This document shows, piece after piece, positions 5,954 to 10,829 of a stretch of 10,829 nucleotides of DNA. Below the pieces are notes generated by a model. The model did not search any database and was not told the origin of the DNA. It saw only the letters and a program-made list of their open reading frames with translations. Source of the stretch: Bacillota bacterium (lineage in GTDB: Bacteria > Bacillota_A > Clostridia > Lachnospirales > Lachnospiraceae); NCBI GenBank assembly GCA_023443925.1, contig JAEZSL010000064.1, positions 1 to 10,829 on the forward strand, read 5' to 3'. The translations under genes and the position numbers were made by a program. Each line of letters opens with the position of its first letter. Position 1 is the first letter of the stretch.

Positions 5954-8425
5954 ATAATGATGAAGAAAACAGAAAAAATTATCGCTTTGTGCTTATTATT
6001 ATTCCTGCTGGTTACCGTTTTCGTACCGGATAAAGTTTATGCCACGGAGAAAGCCGCCAATAAAAAACAAACGAAGACCAGTCTTAATACCAGCAGTAAA
6101 ACAAAGACAAACAAAGAGGCCGCGTCAGGTACGCAAACGAAGACATCTGCCTCCGATAAGAATAAAAATACCGCTGCCGGAACGAATGCGGATAGTAATA
6201 ATGCAAATACCAAGGATAAAGCAAATACCCAGGATAATACGAATACCCAGGGTGAAGCAGATACCCGGGGCGATACGGATGCCCGGAATAATACGAAGGT
6301 GCCGGACGAGAAAAATACGAAACCCGATATTATTAACTACACCCCCGTTACACTCCCGGAGGATGCAAAAGCACCCGAGGTTACAAAACCGGAATATGAA
6401 GAGACAAGCTATACACAGGATACGTTTTTTACGCAGAGAGTATTAAAAGGTATTTATTCTTCCTCTGCCTTATATTTTTATGTTCCGGATTATTGGGATA
6501 CAAAATATGTGTATGCCGAAATACAGTATGATATCAGCCAGCTTATTGAACAAACCGCATCCTCTGTTACTTTTTCTATTAATAATGTTCCGCTGGAGTC
6601 CTACCGGCTGGAATATAAAGAAGGCAGATCCCAGCTCCTTTATGTTAAAATACCGGTGAGTGAATTAACAAAAGGGTACAACTCTTTTACCGTGTCTGCT
6701 TATGCAAGATTATTTAATGATGAAGGCTGTGTTGATGATTATTCCGATGCAAACTGGTTTAGCATTAAGGATACCTCTTATGTCAGAAGCGGTTATGAAT
6801 GCAAGGATCCGGAAAACAGGATTTCCTATTATCCCTATCCTTTTATGTCAACTGCAAATCAGAGCGGAGAAGGACTCACCATTGCAGTATCAGACCAGGC
6901 AGCCAATGGCGAAATTGCCGCCGCAATGAATTTGATGGGAGACTTAAGTTCCTATACCGTAGATGAAAACAGCATCCAGTTATGTCTTCTCTCAGACCTG
7001 TATAAAACCAGTCCGACCAGAACCATAGTGATTTCCTCCTATGAAAATCTTCCGGAGGAATATAAAAAATTAGTGGTTAAAATTCCTGATAATACAGGGA
7101 ATACAACCGTGTCCTTTGCAGACGATGCCAAAGGAAACCCTTTACTGATTATTACTTCTGCCGAGGCTGAAAATCTTTCGGAAGCAGTTTTTATGCTTAT
7201 GGATGAAAACCGGCTTATGCAAGAGAGCAGCAACGTGGCTTCAGTAGAGAAAGGCAGCGCGCTGCTGGCGGTAAACTCAGCAAAAATGAGTGATATGATT
7301 GCAGGAAAATATACCTTAGAAGATATTATGGGAAGCGGATTAAGTTATGTTGGCCCTTTTCATCAGGAAAACTTTGTATATCTGCCGGTATCCCAGGACT
7401 TCATCCTTTCCGACAGCGGAAAAGTAGCGTTAAAATTCCGTTATAGTGAAAATTTAGATTTTACAAGATCCCTGGTAACGGTTTATTGGGGAGATATACC
7501 CATCGCCAGTAAAAAGCTGAGTCTGGAAAAGGCTCCCGGGGATGAACTTAATTTTGATATGCCCAGTGACACAATCGGTACCACTGCAGCAAGCCTGAAG
7601 ATTTCTTTTGATCTGGAAATTGCGGATCTGATCTGCACACCCAGACAGCAGAATATGCCATGGGCATATATTTCAAGAGAATCGACGATATATCTGCCGC
7701 CTTCTTCTGACATCACTCTGTCATTTGACAGGAAAGCGTCTCCATTCCGGTTGGGCGGCAAGTTTAACGATGTTATGATAATTACTTCAAATCAGCCTTC
7801 AACCAATGAACTTAATTTATTGGGACAGATTATTGCTATGTATGGAAACGGTGTGGAACCCTATGGTAATCTGTATGTAAGAAAAGCAGCCGAATTTACC
7901 CAGGAGGACTCGGACTACAATATTATTACCACGGGAACTTATTCCGGGAATTCTCTGATCTCCCAGATCAACGGTAATTTGAATTTTAAATATGGCATAT
8001 CGGGTACTGGTTTTGAAAGTAATGAGCAATTGGTTTTATCAAAGGAATATTCCGGTAAAATCTCAATCCTGCAGCTTTTGGAGTCGCCTTTTGCTCTTAA
8101 CCGTGGATTGCTGGCAGTTACCGGAAGCAATGAGGACAGTTTATTAAAAACCCAGGAGTATTTAAGAGACAGCGTTCTGCGAAGTAAATTAATAAAGGAT
8201 TGTGCTATTATTGACAATGATTTTAATATGGAAGCCTTCCGTTTTATTAGTAATACGAATACGGAAACCGAACCGGATTTAGTAGCAAAATTTGTACGGA
8301 GCAAAAAATCTTTGATCTTTACAGCAATTGCAACCTCCGCTATGTTCATGCTGCTTCTCGCCGTAATAATTATATTACTGAGAATACGTACGTACCGGAA
8401 AAAGAATGACAGGAATCCATCTTGA
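5948..8425 (+). CDS. BcsB-like extracytoplasmic subunit of glycan synthase (YdaN-like), membrane-anchored
   Basis: An 825-residue protein. A signal peptide (basic MMKKTEK, hydrophobic ~11-27, likely cleavage after VYA near 32) is followed by an unusually long Thr/Asn/Lys/Asp-rich linker (~33-130). A large all-extracytoplasmic region (~150-780) then ends in a C-terminal helix (~789-812) and a basic tail. The region from TQRVLKGIYSSSALYFYVP onward, with VTFSINNVPLESYRL and the GCVDDYSDANW block, follows the alternating carbohydrate-binding-like and ferredoxin-like layout of the BcsB family. C261 and C285 could form a disulfide. In cellulose-type systems BcsB docks on the synthase through its C-terminal helix and guides the emerging chain; the same role is expected here with the GT2 enzyme encoded 52 bases upstream. 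The start at 5948 has a good GGGG site, but 5960 is equally plausible. Family assignment is firm; substrate is unknown. Confidence 0.9.
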   Translation: MEIMMKKTEKIIALCLLLFLLVTVFVPDKVYATEKAANKKQTKTSLNTSSKTKTNKEAASGTQTKTSASDKNKNTAAGTNADSNNANTKDKANTQDNTNTQGEADTRGDTDARNNTKVPDEKNTKPDIINYTPVTLPEDAKAPEVTKPEYEETSYTQDTFFTQRVLKGIYSSSALYFYVPDYWDTKYVYAEIQYDISQLIEQTASSVTFSINNVPLESYRLEYKEGRSQLLYVKIPVSELTKGYNSFTVSAYARLFNDEGCVDDYSDANWFSIKDTSYVRSGYECKDPENRISYYPYPFMSTANQSGEGLTIAVSDQAANGEIAAAMNLMGDLSSYTVDENSIQLCLLSDLYKTSPTRTIVISSYENLPEEYKKLVVKIPDNTGNTTVSFADDAKGNPLLIITSAEAENLSEAVFMLMDENRLMQESSNVASVEKGSALLAVNSAKMSDMIAGKYTLEDIMGSGLSYVGPFHQENFVYLPVSQDFILSDSGKVALKFRYSENLDFTRSLVTVYWGDIPIASKKLSLEKAPGDELNFDMPSDTIGTTAASLKISFDLEIADLICTPRQQNMPWAYISRESTIYLPPSSDITLSFDRKASPFRLGGKFNDVMIITSNQPSTNELNLLGQIIAMYGNGVEPYGNLYVRKAAEFTQEDSDYNIITTGTYSGNSLISQINGNLNFKYGISGTGFESNEQLVLSKEYSGKISILQLLESPFALNRGLLAVTGSNEDSLLKTQEYLRDSVLRSKLIKDCAIIDNDFNMEAFRFISNTNTETEPDLVAKFVRSKKSLIFTAIATSAMFMLLLAVIIILLRIRTYRKKNDRNPS
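6200..6289 (+). repeat. Five tandem 18-bp units encoding a hexapeptide repeat in the BcsB-like linker
   Basis: Five in-frame units of 18 bases (starting at 6200, 6218, 6236, 6254 and 6272) encode NANTKD, KANTQD, NTNTQG, EADTRG and DTDARN (residues 85-114). The consensus is x-[AT]-[ND]-[TA]-[KQR]-[DGN]. Copies are diverged at DNA level, mostly preserving the pattern ACC-CAG/CGG at the unit's fourth and fifth codons. They sit in the low-complexity stalk just after the signal peptide. Confidence 0.7.
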
Positions 8426-8505
8426 TTTTCACGAAGGGTATGAGAATTACACATGGACGGCCGGTCAAAATTATTGTAATATGTAATCGGAGTCTGTTAA
8501 AGATT

Positions 8506-8509
8506 GGAG
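8506..8509 (+). promoter_or_regulatory. Ribosome binding site (GGAG) of the large double-module gene
   Basis: GGAG is 6 bases before the ATG at 8516. The in-frame stop at 8498-8500 means the gene cannot start further upstream than about 8504, which fixes the start well. Confidence 0.6.
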
Positions 8510-8515
8510 ATAAAC

Positions 8516-10829
8516 ATGAATACAGCAAGGATAAAACAACAATGGAGAGATTACCTGGGTGGAAGCCAGAATATGGCTGCATTTATCGTAGCTCTGTTTG
8601 CGTTGCTAATCATTAGCTCGGTATTGTTTAAAAACCCCAGACCGTCCGTAATTGATTATGGTGCCTATACGCAGACTATGTATGAACTGGGATTGTATCA
8701 GTTAGACCCGGCTGAAAACGGTGATACGGATAATAAGGAATCGGTGATAACAGAAGAATATGGTATAGAGGAGTTATCGTTTTTAAAATTATTGCAGCTG
8801 GAACCTGCCAGGACTTTAGTTTATCCTGTCCGGCTTATCGGCTTATTCTGCAAGCTCTTCGAAATTCCCTTTAGTACAATGTATCTGGCAGTTTTATTAA
8901 TGGGCGTTACCGTTTTCTGCATATATTCCTTAATACGGTCTCTGTTTTGCTACTTCGGTGAATATACCGCCGCAATAGGAATATTGATTTGTGTTATTCT
9001 GCTGGATGGAAATCACCTGATTTACTTTAACTCCCTTTATAACGATGGAATCTTTTATGTCAGTTTATTGCTTTTTATTACGGTATTGCTTCATATTATT
9101 ACGAATGACAGAAATGCTGGAATCTATCCGGTTTTAAAATTGATCCTTTCCGCCTTGCTTCTTATCAATTCCAATGATATGGGAATTCTTTTATTGCCCT
9201 TTTCCCTGGCCGCTATTGGTTTTGCGGTCTATTATTGTATTCCTGTTTCGCCTGGATTAATAAGTTATTTTCTGATCAGCCTTCTGGCAGTAATATTTCT
9301 GATCCGGGCAAATGTATTATATACGGTACAGAATAACATTCTCTTATCCCACACGCAGATATATCATGGTTTGTTTACCGGAATCCTTCCTAATACCAAT
9401 GAACCGGAGGAGATACTAAAGGAACTGGAACTGCCGCCGCAACTGATAGAGGACATTGGAAAAAATGCATATCTGCCGGAGGATGGTTATGTGATAAGTC
9501 CTTATTCACAGGAAGCAGAAAATGAAATTTACAGTAAGATTACATATGGAACGTTTTTTAAAACTTATTGGAAACACCCTGAAATTTTAAAAAATCTACT
9601 GGATAAAACTGCTGCCAACACCGGCTCGGTTCTTTCTTCCCATTTTGCCTATGTCGGCAGGACCAAGGGGGAAGGGGTAGAGTGGGTTGAGAGACATGTG
9701 GTTTGGGAATGGATCAGAAAAATAATAGTTCCCGAGTCAGTTCATGGTTACTTTTTTTTATTTCTGCTTAACCAGATCCTCGGAATTTTTCTGGTTATAA
9801 GAAACAAGGCTAATAGAGAAGCAGCAATTTTGGGAATCCTATATCTTTTATTCGTGGATACGGCATTGCTGCTGTTTCTTGGAACCTGTCTGTTAAACGG
9901 GCTGGCAGAAGTCAGCCTTCAGATACATTATTTTATTATAATCCTTGATGTTTTATGGTTAATCCTATTTTCCACCGTGATATATTACCTGAGAAAGCTA
10001 ACTGAATACTTAACCTGGAATAAAGAATTAGACAGAGATGGAGAAACGGCTGCTGCAATTGAGGATTATGAGGAAGTTCTGAATCAGAAGAATCCGTTAC
10101 TTTTGCATGTCCTTCATAAGACCGGACAGCTGCGGAATCTTGCGGCTTTGCACATACGGGAAAAATCCTGGATTGGAGCTGGGATCTTTGCTGCATTGGG
10201 ACTGCTGGTGATGATATTGGTTATGTACTGTCCCAGAATAGGTGCTTATAACAACGGGGACTTCGGACGTATGATGGAAGCCATGAATATTCAGTATACC
10301 CAGGAAGACTGGAAAACACCCGAAGAATTATCCTTAACAAAGGTAGTGGAGACATATGATTGGGTGGAGCAGTATGATTATACCAAGATAATGTTCTTTT
10401 ATGCGGACTTATCCCAGGCCTTTTTGTCATTTGTTTTAAAACTTGCCGATAATTATATAGGTTTCCAATTTTCCACTGTGTATGTTTCGATAATTTATGT
10501 TATAATTTTGATGTTATGTTTTTACACCATTATGCGAACCTTATTTTATCGATTCGGACTATCCGTTAGTCTGTGGGGGTTCCTCCTGATTCTTGTGCTG
10601 TTTGACAGAGATAATCTGGGATGGCTGAATTCTTTATTTGGTGAAGGACCCGCATTTGTCGGGCTAATGATGGTGACCGCGAGCAGCCTGTATGTTATAC
10701 AAAAAGAACGTGGTACATGCAGAATGGGTTTTTTGGCTTTACTTTTTTCCTGTATGTTTTTTGCGGGAACCAAAGCACAGTTTACGGTTACTGCTCTGGT
10801 ACTGCTGCCCTGGATATTACTCTTGGGAA
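8516..10829 (+). CDS. Large polytopic membrane protein with two fused GT-C-like modules (3'-truncated by window)
   Basis: The frame is open from the ATG at 8516 to the window end, giving 771 codons with no stop, so the C-terminus is missing. Module 1 (~20-492) has a helix at ~21-38, a loop motif DYGAYTQTMYELGLY (47-61), helices, YFNSLYNDG (170-178), an external-type domain ~270-405 containing YWKHP (351-355), and three closing helices. A charged, probably cytoplasmic linker (~493-550, EDYEEVLNQKN) joins it to module 2. Module 2 begins with a helix (~551-572), then NNGDFGRMMEAMNIQY (579-594), WLNSLFGEG (703-711) and GTKAQ (751-755), and runs off the edge. Equivalent motifs are 532-533 residues apart, and both modules match the 512-residue protein at 534-2072. 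I infer an internal duplication and fusion of a GT-C-like membrane glycosyltransferase. A likely role is adding sugars to the exported polysaccharide; no specific function can be proven here. Confidence 0.8.
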   Translation, partial: MNTARIKQQWRDYLGGSQNMAAFIVALFALLIISSVLFKNPRPSVIDYGAYTQTMYELGLYQLDPAENGDTDNKESVITEEYGIEELSFLKLLQLEPARTLVYPVRLIGLFCKLFEIPFSTMYLAVLLMGVTVFCIYSLIRSLFCYFGEYTAAIGILICVILLDGNHLIYFNSLYNDGIFYVSLLLFITVLLHIITNDRNAGIYPVLKLILSALLLINSNDMGILLLPFSLAAIGFAVYYCIPVSPGLISYFLISLLAVIFLIRANVLYTVQNNILLSHTQIYHGLFTGILPNTNEPEEILKELELPPQLIEDIGKNAYLPEDGYVISPYSQEAENEIYSKITYGTFFKTYWKHPEILKNLLDKTAANTGSVLSSHFAYVGRTKGEGVEWVERHVVWEWIRKIIVPESVHGYFFLFLLNQILGIFLVIRNKANREAAILGILYLLFVDTALLLFLGTCLLNGLAEVSLQIHYFIIILDVLWLILFSTVIYYLRKLTEYLTWNKELDRDGETAAAIEDYEEVLNQKNPLLLHVLHKTGQLRNLAALHIREKSWIGAGIFAALGLLVMILVMYCPRIGAYNNGDFGRMMEAMNIQYTQEDWKTPEELSLTKVVETYDWVEQYDYTKIMFFYADLSQAFLSFVLKLADNYIGFQFSTVYVSIIYVIILMLCFYTIMRTLFYRFGLSVSLWGFLLILVLFDRDNLGWLNSLFGEGPAFVGLMMVTASSLYVIQKERGTCRMGFLALLFSCMFFAGTKAQFTVTALVLLPWILLLG

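Noticed and set aside
6039..6446. Open frame of 135 codons, rich in Arg, Pro and Ile, inside the BcsB-like gene
   Set aside because: It is the shifted reading of the low-complexity linker repeats; it has no ribosome binding site and the overlapping frame encodes a recognisable signal peptide and BcsB domain.
7939..8454. Minus-strand open frame of 171 codons
   Set aside because: It lies almost wholly antisense to the 3' end of the BcsB-like gene, shows no recognisable domain, and no start signal is apparent; best explained as a shadow.
8456..8466. GC-rich partly palindromic stretch GACGGCCGGTC in the gap after the BcsB-like gene
   Set aside because: Only a 6-base self-complementary core (CGGCCG) with no loop and no following T-run, so it is not a credible terminator.
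8422..8616. Small 64-codon plus-strand open frame spanning the gap and the start of the large gene
   Set aside because: No good ribosome binding site, no recognisable sequence, and it overlaps the well-supported start at 8516 in another frame.

Overview
The window is one uninterrupted block of plus-strand genes from a low-GC Gram-positive bacterium. Strong GGAG/AGGGG ribosome binding sites, AT-rich codon use and the gene families point to Bacillota, most likely class Clostridia and possibly Lachnospiraceae. The family-level placement is inference from general resemblance only. I see no RNA gene, insertion sequence, CRISPR array, integrase or convincing terminator. All seven genes run in the same direction with gaps of 90 bases or less or with overlaps, so they look like one exopolysaccharide locus that continues past both window edges.

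Layout: (1) 2-547, the C-terminal part of a polyprenyl-phosphate sugar transferase (GtrB/dolichol-phosphate-mannose-synthase type). (2) 534-2072, a polytopic membrane protein resembling a GT-C-type glycosyltransferase. (3) 2143-3006, a four-helix membrane protein with a degenerate GGDEF domain. (4) 2984-4609, a secreted, membrane-anchored DUF2334 (polysaccharide-deacetylase-like) protein. (5) 4630-5895, a processive family-2 glycosyltransferase like cellulose synthase. (6) 5948-8425, a BcsB-like extracytoplasmic subunit. (7) 8516 to the right edge, a very large polytopic protein built of two copies of the module seen in gene 2, left open at the window end.

Genes 3-6 match, in order and type, the ydaK-ydaL-ydaM-ydaN block of Bacillus subtilis and resemble the pss locus of Listeria. 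Those are synthase-dependent exopolysaccharide systems controlled by a degenerate-GGDEF c-di-GMP receptor rather than by a PilZ domain on the synthase. Here the receptor candidate keeps an RxxD I-site (R202-D205) but has lost GGDEF, and the synthase has no PilZ tail. The likely model is that gene 5 polymerises and exports a beta-linked glycan, gene 6 receives it outside the membrane, gene 4 acts on or binds it, and gene 3 switches the synthase on with c-di-GMP.

What is unusual is the surroundings. A lipid-linked sugar donor synthase (gene 1) and three homologous GT-C-like membrane modules (one in gene 2, two fused in gene 7) flank the core. Together they suggest an add-on that decorates the polymer with side-chain sugars on the outer face of the membrane. 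This is an inference from family resemblance and gene order; the substrates cannot be read from sequence.
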